The translations under genes were made by a program, and so were the position numbers. Below the pieces are notes generated by a model. It did no database searches. It saw nothing but the letters and a program-made list of their open reading frames with translations, and was not told where the DNA came from. 64,000 nt of DNA, taken from Zeus faber (Eukaryota > Chordata > Actinopteri > Zeiformes > Zeidae). Where the stretch lies: NCBI GenBank assembly GCA_960531495.1, contig OY482855.1, forward strand, positions 3,100,001-3,164,000, written 5' to 3'. Positions 33,934 through 44,800 of the stretch are shown here, one piece after another (the first letter of the stretch is position 1; each line of letters starts with the position of its first letter).

Positions 33934-35399
33934 CAAACCCCAATTCCAATGAAGTTGGGACATTGTGTAAAAGGTAAATAAAAACAATACAATGATTTGC
34001 AAATCCAATTGAATACGCTACAAGATATTTAATTTAATGAATTTGATGCCTGCAAAAAACACCTGTTTGGAACATTCCACAGGTGAACAGGTTAATTGGA
34101 AACAGGTGAGTGTCATGATTGGGTAAGAAAGGAGCATCCCCGAAAGGCTCAGTCGTTCACAAGCAAGGATGGGGCAAGGTTCACCACTTTGTGAACAACT
34201 GCGTGAGCAAATAGTCCCAACAGTTTAAGAACAATGTTTCTCAATGTACAATTGCAAGGAATTTAGGGATTTCATCATCTACAGTCTATAATATCATAAA
34301 AAGATTCAGAGAATCTGGAGAAATCTCTGCACGTAAGCGGCAAGGCCGAGAACCAACATTGAATGCCCGTGCCCTTCGATCCCTCAGGTGGCACTGCATT
34401 GAAAATCAACATCATTCTGTAAAGGATATTACCACTTGGGCTCAGGAATTCTTCGGAAAACAATTGTCAGTTAACACAGTTCTTCGCTACAAGTGCAAGT
34501 TAAAACTCTACCATGCAAAGCGAAAGCCATATATCAACAACACCCAGAAACGTCGCCAGCTTCTCTGGACCCGAGCTCATCTGAGATGGACTGACGCAAA
34601 GTGGAAAATTGTGCTGTGGTCTGGCAAGTCCACATTTCAAATTGTTTTTGGAAATGATGGACGCCGTGTCCTCTAGGCCAAAGAGGAAAAGGACCATCCA
34701 GATTATCAGCGCAAAGTTCAAAAGCCAGCATCTGTGATGGTATGGGAGTGTGTTAGTGCCCATGGCATGGGTAACTTGAACATCTGTGAAGGCACCATTA
34801 ATGCTGAAAGGTACATACAGGTTTTGGAGCAACATATGCTGCCATCCAAGCAATGTCTTTTTCAGGGACGTCCCTGCTTATTTCAGCGAGACAATGCCAA
34901 GCCACATTCTGCATGTGTTACAACACTGCGGCTTCGTAGTAAAAGAGTCCGGGTACTAGACTGGCCTGCCTGCAGTCCGGATCTGTCTCCCATTGAAAAT
35001 GTGTGCAGCATTATGAAGCGCAAAAATGACAACAGAGACCCCGGACTGTTGAGCAACTGAAGTCGTAGATCAAGCAAGAAAGGGAAAGAATTCCACCTAA
35101 AAAGCTTCAACAATTAGTGTCCTAAGTTCCCAAACGCTTATTGAGTGTTGTTAAAAGGAAAGGTGATGTAAGTGGTAAACATGCCCCTGTCCCAGCTTTT
35201 TTTGGAACAAGTTGCAGGCATCAAATTCTAAATGAGTGAATATTTGCAAAAAAACAATAAAGTTTATCAGTTTGAACATTAAATGTCTTGTCTTTGTAGT
35301 GTATTCAATTGAATATTGTTTGAAAAGGATTTGCAAATCATTGTATTATGTTTTTATTTACATTTACCATCGTCCCAACTTCATTGGAATTGGGGTTTA
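33934..35399 (+). mobile_element. Tc1-like transposon with near-intact transposase
   Basis: CAAACCCCAATTCCAATGAA at the left matches the inverse of the right end (TTCATTGGAATTGGGGTTTA). TA lies at 33932-33933 and 35400-35401. The transposase reads WAQEFFGKQLSVNTVLRYK, RPCLFQRDNAKPHSA and DWPACSPDLSPIENV. One in-frame stop follows GRRVL at 34674-34676. The first catalytic motif reads VLWSGKSTF where relatives have WSDEST, so the first Asp is lost. Upstream, the N-terminal frame is also damaged. Confidence 0.88.
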
Positions 35400-35482
35400 T
35401 ATATATACTGTATATATATATATATAGACACACACATACAGTATGTAAATATATACACATACAAATATGTATACATACATTA

Positions 35483-36877
35483 CTCACAAAAAGTTAGGGA
35501 TATTTGACTTTCGGTTGAAATCTATGGAAAATGTAAAAAGTTCACGCTACAGTGATATTATATCATGCAAGTAGAGCATTTAAGTAGAAGCATGCAATGG
35601 TGATTTCCTCATCTCAACAATTTATTGAAACAAAAGGCAACAACAGTGGTGGGTATACCACAACAAAAAATGTCAATGTCTCAATAACTTGTCATGTGGC
35701 CTTGAGCATCAATTACAGCTTGACAACGACGTCTCATGCTGTTCACATGCTGAGGCATGGCACCCCACTCTTCTTGAATGAGATTCAGGTCGGGAGTAAG
35801 TGCAGGCCACTCCATTTGAGGTACCCCAGTCTCCAGTAGCCGTTCCCTAATGATGCGACCTCGATAAGCTTGAGCATTGTTGTCCATGAAGATGAAATTA
35901 CAACTGTGTTGTTCATGCAGGGGCACAATGACTGGATTAATCACTGTACCATTCACAAAGTGTAGGGCAGTTCTGTATTGACTAGAGACACCTGCCCACA
36001 CTGTAACACCACCACCACCAAAGGCTCGTCTGGTGATAACAGTGGCTGATGCATAGTGCCCTCCTTGAAATCTCCAACATCGTTGGTGGCCATCATTTCT
36101 GCTCAACGTGAATTGACTTTCATCAGAGAACAACACTGAGGCCCACTGGTCCCTCGTCCAGCGTAAATTCTCCCTGGCCCATGCAAGACGATGATGCCTG
36201 TGCCTGGTGGTGTGGTCAGGTACCCTTGCAGGTCGTCTAGCACGTAGACCACTCTGATGGAAACGGTTTTGAATGGTCTGACGTGACACTTGGGTGCCTC
36301 TCACCTCCCTTAAATGTGCCTGGAGTTGAGTGGCATTCATCATCCGGTTCCGCAGGGCACTGTTCACAATGAAGTGGTCATCAGTGTGGGATGTGGCCAA
36401 AGGACGTCCACTTCTATGCCTTTCTGTGACTCTTCCAGTCTCTATGTATCTCTGTTGCAACCTGCTGATGACACTCTGTGACACTCTAAGCTCAATGGCC
36501 ACTTCCCTCTGAGAATGTCCTGTTTGAAGCCTCGCAATGGCGAGGTACTGTTGATCATTTGTTAGGTGTCGTCTTGGTCTCATTATGTCAAAATGTGAAC
36601 AGCATGATTAAGAGGACTGTTTAAATACCAATTCTAATTGAACCAGGTAATGTATTGGTCGATTAATGGATCAAACTCCTGTTGTGAATTTTGCCGTTCT
36701 GCTCCGTGTGTTGAGAACAGCAAGTTGTGCAAAAAGTACTGAAACATTGAACAGTTGGACATGTGCATTCAAAAGTTTAGAGAAGGTCAAATTAAGTTCA
36801 CCTGTAAAGGTTATAGTGCATTTTAGGTTCATCCTGAAATTTCACCCGAAAGCCCAATATCCCTAACTTTTTGTGAG
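35483..36877 (-). mobile_element. Tc1-like transposon with open transposase frame
   Basis: The ends are CTCACAAAAAGTTAGGGATA and its inverse, with TA at 35481-35482 and 36878-36879. The element is 1395 bp and starts only 82 bp after the preceding Tc1 element. The transposase is on the minus strand. Confidence 0.9.
35681..36583 (-). CDS. Tc1-like transposase, 300 aa, open but lacking the third catalytic block
   Basis: The frame is uninterrupted from MRPRRHLTNDQQYLAIARLQ to the stop. It holds two helix-turn-helix motifs (HSQREVAIELRVSQSVISRL), SGRPLATSHTDD, the first Asp in LFSDESQFTLSRNDG and the second in FIFMDNNAQAYRGRI. After PALTPDLN it jumps to LIQEEWGAMPQHVNSMRRR, so the expected NPIEHLWD-type block with the catalytic Glu and about 30 residues are missing. 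A shorter gap follows FVNGTV. Relatives are about 340 residues. Both deletions keep the frame, so the protein could be made and could still bind inverted repeats, but is probably unable to cut DNA. Confidence 0.8.
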   Translation of the reverse strand: MRPRRHLTNDQQYLAIARLQTGHSQREVAIELRVSQSVISRLQQRYIETGRVTERHRSGRPLATSHTDDHFIVNSALRNRMMNATQLQAHLREVRGTQVSRQTIQNRFHQSGLRARRPARVPDHTTRHRHHRLAWARENLRWTRDQWASVLFSDESQFTLSRNDGHQRCWRFQGGHYASATVITRRAFGGGGVTVWAGVSSQYRTALHFVNGTVINPVIVPLHEQHSCNFIFMDNNAQAYRGRIIRERLLETGVPQMEWPALTPDLNLIQEEWGAMPQHVNSMRRRCQAVIDAQGHMTSY

Positions 36878-36885
36878 TAGTGTAG

Positions 36886-39113
36886 TGTAATGTTCGGATT
36901 TTCCTAAAGTGTCGATGCAAATGACAGTGAGTATAATTTTCAAGTCATCAACCGTTAGGGCATAATTCGAATGTTATTGAACAAACCTCCCAATGATAAG
37001 GAGGCCATATTTACTGAAATCAAAAGCTATTTCAATCAAAAACATCTTAACAGGCCAAGTTACATGTAAACATAGGACCCCTTTTGAGATATCACCTTCA
37101 CAATTTTACATCCATTGAACTTGTGAGTATTTGGAGAGTTTCTGCTTGAATTTCTTTGCAGGATGTCAGATTATCCTCCCAGAGCTGCTGTTTTGATGCA
37201 AACTGCCTCCCACCTCAAAGATCTTTTGCTTAAGGATGCTCCAAGGATGTTCACAATAGGGTTGAGGTCAGGGAAGGATGGGGGCCACACCATGAGTTTC
37301 TCTCCTTTTATGCCCATAGCAGCCAATGAGACAGAGGTATTCTTTGCAGCATGAGATGGTGCATTGTCATGCATGAAGATGATTTTGCTATGGAAGGCAC
37401 CATTTTTGTACCATGGAAGAAAGTTGTCAGTCAGAAACTCTATATACTTTGCCGAGGTAATTTTCACATCTTCAGGGACCCTAAAGGGGCCTAGCAGCTT
37501 TCTCCCCATGATTCCAGCTCCAAAACATGACTCCGCCACCTCCTTGCTGAAGTTGCAGCCTTGTTGGGACATGGTGGCCATCCACCAACCATCCACTACT
37601 CCATCCATCTGGACCATCCAGAGGTTGCACAGCACTCATCAGTAAACAAGACTCTTTGAAAATTAGTCTTCATGTATTTTTGGGCCCGCTGCAACCGTTT
37701 CTGCTTGTGAGCATTGGTTAGGGGTGGCCGAATAGTAGGTTTATGCAACTGCAAGCCTCTGGAGGATCCTACACCTTGAGGTTTGCGGGACTCCAGAGGC
37801 ACCAGCAGCTTCAAATACCGTTTTGCTTCTTTGTAATGGCATTTTAGCAGCTGCTCTCTTAATCTGATGAATTTGTCTGGCAGAAACCTTCCTCATTATG
37901 CCTTTATCTGCACGAACCCATCTGTGCTCTGAATCAGCTACAAATCTCTTCACAGAACGATGATCACGCAAAAATTACCTCGGCAAAGTATATAGAGTTT
38001 CTGACTGACCACTTTCTTCCATGGTACAAAACGAAGAACCGTGCCTTGCGTAGCAAAATCATCTTCATGCATGACAATGCACCATCTCATGCTGTAAAGA
38101 ATACCTCTGTGTCATTGGCTGCTATGGGCATAAACGGAGAGAAACTCATGGTGTGGCCCCCATCCTCCCCTGACCTCAACCCTCTTAGGACCTTTGGAGA
38201 ATCCTCTAGCAAAAGATCTTTGAGGGTGGGAGGCAGTTTGCATCAAAACAGCAGCTCTGGGCGGCTATTCCGACATCCTGTTAAGAAATTCAAGCAGAAA
38301 CTCTCCAAAAACCCACAAGTTCAGTGGATGCAAGAAGTGTGAAGGTGATATCAAAGAAGGGGTCCTATGTCAACATGTAATTTGGCCTGTGTAGTTTCTT
38401 TGTTGTCGATGATGTGTTGATGAAGAAGGACTCTCCGCTGACGCTGACTTGATTATAATATTACGTTAATTACAAGTAAGAACAGCATCAAACCAGACTT
38501 GCCATGGAATGTCTGGGAGAGAACCAAAGTCAAATGTGTTCCCTCCTGAATGGAACTTGGGAGTGTCTTTTATACTTGTCCAGAGACAACGTCACCCATC
38601 TGATTCCAGTCTATGGGTCATCTGACTGATATACATCTAAGCACATTCCACCTCCCTTATCACTGGGGCCCGTGGCAATGGGCACTCTCTCTTGAGACCC
38701 CTTGCAACATCTGTTAGTAATTAAATTATACAATGGGGGCTTTCTTGGGAAGCCAAACATTCCCAGACACCTCACCTGTTAAGATGTTTTTGATTGAAAT
38801 AGCTTTTGATTTCAGTAAATATGACCTCCTAATGCTGCAAATTCGACAAATGACCATTTTCAGTTCTTTACAACCTATAAAATGTTTTGAAACTCTGTTG
38901 TGCATAATAATTTGGTGTGCATTGTGCATAAGAATTTGGTGTGCAGTGCATTTTGAGTTTTTTATTTTTGAAAAAAATACTGCTATCATTGGGAGGTTTG
39001 TTCAATAACATTCAAATTATACCATAATGGTTGTTGACTTGAAAATTATACTGTCATTTGCACAATTTAGGAAAATCTGAGAAAAAAACAATTAGCATAA
39101 TAATTTGCAACGC
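36886..39113. mobile_element. palindromic Tc1-like derivative: two inverted 3' halves
   Basis: The left part (36886-37970) is a minus-strand copy with MRDHRSVKRFVADSEHRWVR, VLFTDE and IIFMHDNAPSHAAKNTSVSL. Directly after it (37971-38389, 38779-39113) comes a plus-strand copy of only the C-terminal half, from ITSAKYIEF-like sequence through IIFMHDNAPSHAVKNTSVSL to the 3' inverted repeat. Both outer ends are therefore the same 3' terminus, so the unit is a large inverted repeat. The family is that of 59062-60632. A solo LTR interrupts the right arm. Confidence 0.8.
38390..38774 (-). mobile_element. solo LTR (retroviral fossil) inside a Tc1 element
   Basis: A 385-bp block beginning TGTAGTTTCTTTGTTGTCG and ending CAGACACCTCA is flanked by CCTG at 38386-38389 and 38775-38778, a 4-bp duplication. 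It is homologous to the solo LTR at 55038-55403 and, reversed, to the LTR at 61455-61751. The target is the 3' part of a Tc1 element, so the insertion is younger than that element. Confidence 0.85.
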
Positions 39114-40140
39114 GGTGTCGATATGATCAAAGAAGTTAATTGCAAAAGATACATGTTAGTGGTAATTGACAGATTCAGCAGATGAGTAGACACAGTCCCA
39201 ACAGCAGATCTAGGAGCAGGGACAGTAATAAAATTCCTAACTAGGGAAGTAATGCCCAGTTTTGGCATTCCATTGAAATAGGTTCAAATAATGGATCATC
39301 ATTTGTGCAGAAGACAGTAAAACAGGTGTTTCAACAGCTGAGAATAAAGAAGAGACTCGGATGTGTGTATCATCCACAATCAAAGAGGTGGTTGAGAGAG
39401 TGAATGTGATGCTCAAATCAAAAATAAACCAAACCTGTGCAAGCACAAAATTAAACTGGGTAGATGCACTACCGCATACAGACAGGCAGAGCTTGTGCTA
39501 CTGCATCCATTCATTGAGAATAATTAGCCACCGGCCTTAACGCATGCAAGCTAACCAAGTATCGCACCTAACCCCGCATGAAATGCTTACGGTCGACCCA
39601 TGCCTGTGCCTGTGCTTTGTGGACCAATTGGAAATTGAAATAAAAAAGTATATCAGACAATTAGCTGCTATACATAAATTGATATACCAACAGGAAAAGA
39701 ATAGAGTTCCAGAACACCATGAGGAGCCACCAAGGGGGGTGGAACCCGGAGATCTCATCCATCTGTCTTTAGGACAGTCTTTAGGAGACGGTGGAATAAA
39801 CCACGGAGGGAAGGCCCCTACAAAGTGATCAGAGCAACACCAACTGCAGTTCAGGTAGAAGTTCGCACCACTTGGTATCATCTTTACCACTGCACTAGGG
39901 TATCACAGCAAGAGATCGGACCAGACCATGAGGAGGGTTCAGAGGCCGGAGATCCAGTGGGAGAGGCAGGGGAACCAAACCTCTCCCCAGAATATAGTTT
40001 TGGTCAAAATGCTGCTGAGATATTGCGGAGCATTTCGGATTCCATCGGCTCAAGGTGCAGCTCTGGAGAACCAGAAGGCGCCAGAAACTGTGACCTCACC
40101 AGCATAAACATGGACATCCTGGCTTAACGACCAGACGTCA
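39114..40140 (+). mobile_element. endogenous retrovirus fossil: integrase region
   Basis: The translation contains RYMLVVIDRFSR, REVMPSFGIPLEIG, LGCVYHPQSKRVVERVN and LTPHEML. Downstream come YIRQLAAIHKLIYQQEKNR and a GPYK-type C-terminal domain. This is the integrase catalytic core and C-terminal part of a retrovirus of gamma/epsilon style. It is broken and old. A 68-bp stretch (39473-39540) within it is identical to 42511-42578. No reverse transcriptase lies upstream on this strand. Confidence 0.8.
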
Positions 40141-40688
40141 CAAAAGGAGGGTAACTATAAAGCACACAACCACACAAGTGACGTCAAGGAAGAACATTTA
40201 CCAAGTATGAGAACATCTCCCCCATACTCAGTTGTTTGAGGAGTTACCGTATATTAACTACGTCACATTGGTCGTTACTTCAGTGGGAACGTTGCCTGGG
40301 TCACGTCGGCAGTTAAATTGTGTTCCTGTCTAGACCGTCTGGTACAGTGCGATAAGTCAGGAGTGAAAGGCGACTTCTCCTTTCGGTCACAAAGTAGTTT
40401 CAACAATTTCACTGTAATCAGCAGTACAAGATGTTCTCCTTGTTAGTGAAGCAGATATGGGGTCATAATTTCAGTAATTTCCATGACATTTCCCCACTTT
40501 GATTAATATATTAATCAACACACAAGTGAAATTAGTATTCAAACAACTGCCACTACTCATTCCGGCATGGACCCGTCCTTGTCCGCGTTGTCGGCGGCAA
40601 AGGGAGGGACCCACTCGAGTGGTATGGCAGTGAATTGATCTTGGCGGACAATTTGATTCACCAGACTGGCGGATGGACGGACGGAAGG
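40141..40688. other. possible LTR-like sequence after the integrase fossil
   Basis: A block around 40217-40250 (CATCTCCCCCATACTCAGTT, GTTTGAGGAG) resembles 46492-46530, which lies at the other retroviral end. This could be a shared LTR. Boundaries cannot be set. Confidence 0.35.
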
Positions 40689-40693
40689 ACACA

Positions 40694-40760
<67 letters not shown>

Positions 40761-40796
40761 ACACACACACACAAACACACAAACCCCCACCCCCAG
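40689..40796. repeat. (CA)n microsatellite
   Basis: About 45 CA units with a few interruptions, ending in C-rich sequence. Long frames across it on both strands are artefacts. Confidence 0.95.
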
Positions 40797-41216
40797 GGAA
40801 ACATGCTAGAACACATGCAACGATCTGATGCCAACAGATTGAATGGCACCAGGTTAAATACAAAAGGAGTGACGAGGAAGGTGGAGACAGATTGTGATAT
40901 TACTAACTGGGGACAGGTGTGCAGTGACAAGGATGTGACGCCAGACAGACAGACAAAGGCAGCTAGAGAGGGCCATAGGGACCTATAGACAGACAGAGGG
41001 AGCTAGAAGGAGCTAGAGGGAGACAGAGACAGATAGACCTAGAGCAGATAGAGGAGCCAGAGAGGGACAAATGGAGTCAGAGACAGAGAGACAGGGAATC
41101 AAGGCAGGGCAGGATTCTGACAGATAATCCTGTGGAGGAGTTAGTGCGGCTGCGCATAGCGGTAAGCACTAATGGTAGAGACGTTACCCAGTCCATGCCT
41201 GTGTCCTCCATTTAAG
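40797..41216. other. purine-rich unassigned sequence
   Basis: AGACAGA- and GGAGCTAGA-like purine repeats dominate from 40940 to 41095. No coding frame or known element was recognised. Confidence 0.4.
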
Positions 41217-41870
41217 ATTCAAGATTCAAGATTTTTATTTGTCACATACATATACATACTTTCATACATATATGCAGTGAAATGTAATGCAACGCACCCG
41301 GTGATAGCACACAATGTGTCCGAGGAAAAAAAATAAAAGTAGAAAATTCCTTTCTAATCGACCAACTAACTGACTCCTAAAACGTAATACAGTAAGTTGA
41401 ATACTAATAAGATAATAAGATAAAAATATATAGAATAAAATACAATAAAAATAAATTGAAATAAAATGGAATAGATAGAAGGAATATGCCTATGTATATA
41501 CAGATATGTGCATTAAAGTGGCATGTGAATTAAAGTGGCATGTGAATGTGAATAGAGTGAGGTAGTGTTTGGGATAATACAGCACAGTATACAACAGTAC
41601 GGCGCAGCAATACGGCATCACGAACAACCCTGAACAGTGACACAGTGTGCGGTACAGTATGCTACATACAGTACAGTAGGTAGTGGAGCCTAGTGCATGG
41701 CTCAGTTAGGACCCCTGGTGAGGTCAGCATTGACAGTTCTAATGGCTTGCTGGAAAAAACTCAGTCTCAGTCTCTCTGTTCTCGCTGTGTGACTGCGGAG
41801 GCGCTTGCCTGACCGCAGCAGCTGAAACAGTCCGTTGTTGGGGTAATGAGGATATTTATGAGACTGTGCC
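41217..41870 (-). repeat. non-LTR retrotransposon 3' end, TTGAATC-tailed, copy B (longest)
   Basis: It begins, reading +, with GATTCAAGATTCAAGATTTT, the reverse complement of the TCTTGAA tail. It runs through AACGCACCCGGTGATAGCAC and CAGCACAGTATACAACAGTA to TGACTGCGGAGGCGCTTGCC. It extends about 170 bases further 5' than copy A. The far end (about 41700-41850) may be the end of the coding part, but no motif is clear. Confidence 0.65.
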
Positions 41871-44800
41871 CCTCAACTGTCTCCCTGGGTGTTACCCTCA
41901 AACAGTGAATTCACAGGTAATTGCAAACTTCACCTGGCAGACACGGATACAATCCCTTACAATGCACCTCCAAGCTCCCTTGGGGTTATTCTTCATCTCC
42001 ATACGAGGTAAACAGGACGAAATGTGATCTGGTTCTTCAATGTTAGAATTGACATTGTAAAGAGAAAGAACATTTTTCTTTACATAAACTCTGGGGGGGC
42101 TCCTGGAAACACAGAGGCGATGTTTTAAACCCTCGATCTACAGTTACAAGCTATTGTCCTCATTCAAATAGTTTGTGTTTTGATCGTATGCATTTTTATC
42201 TCACAGGGTGTTTCCAGTAAGTCCGGCCGGGATGTTGTCTGTTCTGATATCATTGCTGCACAGTCATCTGGTTCCATCCTCCTCCTCTGTAGGCAGGAGT
42301 GTGGCTGGATTTCACACAGTACACCGTTCAAGGGATAAATGAGGAAGTGAAAGTATGTAAAAATAGTGGAGCTGTCTTGCCGGATGCCGATGGGCTGTTT
42401 TTTGTTGAAGTTGTACAGTTGCTACTGCATGTGGAACTAATAGCCACAGAGGGCTGTAAGCCCCAAGGCTAGCGGATGCTGTGACCGCTGCTTCTGCAGC
42501 GGCAACAGAGCGCATACAGACAGGCAGAGCTTGTGCTACTGCATCCATTCATTGAGAATAATTAGCCACCGGCCTTAATTTATCTCCATGGGGTTGCATA
42601 TGGACCGGTGACACCACTCTCTCAGGGCCTATTTCCTTTCATTTTCTGAGAGGATGTGCCCTAGATATGTCCCTTGAATGGGCTATTTGTAGTTTTGATT
42701 TGCTTACTTTGTGGCCATTTTTTGCCAGATATTTAAGTAATAATACTGTGTCTATCACGGTTAGGGGAGCATATTAATAAATCCAGTCCACATATTGGAT
42801 TAGTGTGCTGCCATGTGTGAACGTGAAACCATCTAGGTTTTTTGCCTAATGCTGCACTGAATACTGCGGTGTAATACTCTGCGTACCCCTGGGGCATGCA
42901 GGTCCAGGTGTAAGGTTAACATTTAAATGTGAACGCAAACCACTGCTGTGACATTTCTTCCACTGCTATACTAAAGAACTTGTTTGCCAAATCAATCACA
43001 GTGAATACCATTGCATTGCCGGGTACTTGGGCCAGTATGGTAGTCGGGTTAGGGACCACCTGGACGCAGCAATAACGGCATCATTTACCCCCCTTAGGTC
43101 CTATACGAACCGCCAGTTCACCCCATCCGCCTTGCAGACAGGGAGTATGGGTGTGTTACATGGGGAAGTTGGGCATGGTTACACAATTCTAACAGCAAGT
43201 CAAAAAGCGGTGCAATGCTGATCTCAGCCACCTTTTTTAGAGGTTGGCTGAAGGTGGCATCTGGACAGTGATAATGCGTTTTGCATGGCCTGTATTGTAT
43301 GGGTGGAAGACGTCCATGACGGCCCCGGCTGGGCTGGCGGGATCAGGACAGGAAACCATGGGCATCTGGACAGTGATGTTGCATTTTGCATGGCCTGTAT
43401 GAAGATTTTTGTGTATGTACCTGTAGTGGGGTAGCTCCAACCATTAGGCCCACATCGTGTTTGTCCTGACCCCACAGGTGCTCTGGCACCGAGGCCAGGA
43501 GCACCTCTTGAGCTTCTGTCAACAGCACTGTAAGAGCCCTGTGGCGGAGCCATAATCTTGTTTGCTTGGCACCAGGTGTACAGCTCGGCGGGCTAGGAAT
43601 ACCCAGTTCATAGGTTCTCGGTAGGCCCGGCCCCTGGGTGACCACGGGGGTCCTCCCGGGGTCGTGGCCTCGCAATCCCCCAGTCCGTTCAGCAGGTCCG
43701 TCCACCTCCCCAGATCCTTCAAGTCCTGGGCAGGTTCTTTTTGTGACCACACGTGGGGCATGTTTCCTGGAACATCGAAAATTGTAAACTGTTTCTCATC
43801 CAATCCCACACTTTCCGTCACCCGTGTCTCTTCCCAATTGAGATATTTAGCCCTAGCCAGGGTTGTCTCTTTCCCTTCTCAAACAATTTACACTCAATCT
43901 CCAGGTCTGCTTTGGCAGCTAAAAATGCATGTAAATCTTCTGCGGGCATTTTATCTCCTCCCGGACACACTCTATGAGCACGTCGTAACTGACATTGGGC
44001 CATCCATTTGTAAATCCCAGGAATAATACAACAAGAGGGACCCTGAGCCCAACTTGGCCATCTGATAAGAGGCGTTCACGTCTCTCACTACATGTACCCC
44101 TGCCCCGTTACATACAACAGAAATACCTAATGCAAACATTAAATCTTGACCACACAGATTTATTGGGCAAACCACTAACTGTATTAACGAGAGTTTCACT
44201 CGCCGGCGAGGCCCTCTCCCTCCCCGCCCTCCACGAGAACGGGGACGGTGAAAGGCTCCACCGTCTTGCTCCCTCCGGCCATGATGGTACAAATTGTTTG
44301 TCTCTTCAGGTTTTGGGACAGGTGTCAGTTCAGACAGCTGTATGACAGAATGCCCTGCTCTGGAATCTACCAACAACTAACTTTTGTTCCATTACCAAGA
44401 GTGTAATTATGGGCATCTTGGTGGTTGCACTTATCATAGAAAAAATACACACATGAGCCATTATCATTTTCGTTTTCATTTTGTGAGGTCTGTGTGGTGC
44501 TAGTAGTGTGGTTGGTGTATCTCAACCTGGATTGTCCATTGAGTGGTCATGCCGGTCGCCCCGTCAACATTAGTCCTGGTGGCACGGTGGCGCAGTGCAT
44601 TGCACTGCTGCCTCACAGCAAGAAGGTCCTGGGTTCGATTCCCGCCTGGGGCCCTGTTGGCACCGTGCTCCGGCGGGTTATCTTCCAAAAAACAGGAGCC
44701 TTTCTGTGTGGAGTTTGCATGTTCTCCCCGTGTTCACATGGGGTTTCCTCCACCTCACGTCAGTAAGGACCCCCACCAAAAACATGCACCCATCATCGTC

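Noticed and set aside
44632-44642. A tRNA gene (B box GGTTCGATTCC)
   Set aside because: No cloverleaf can be closed and the sequence continues as a SINE body repeated at 21302, 27638 and 31471.
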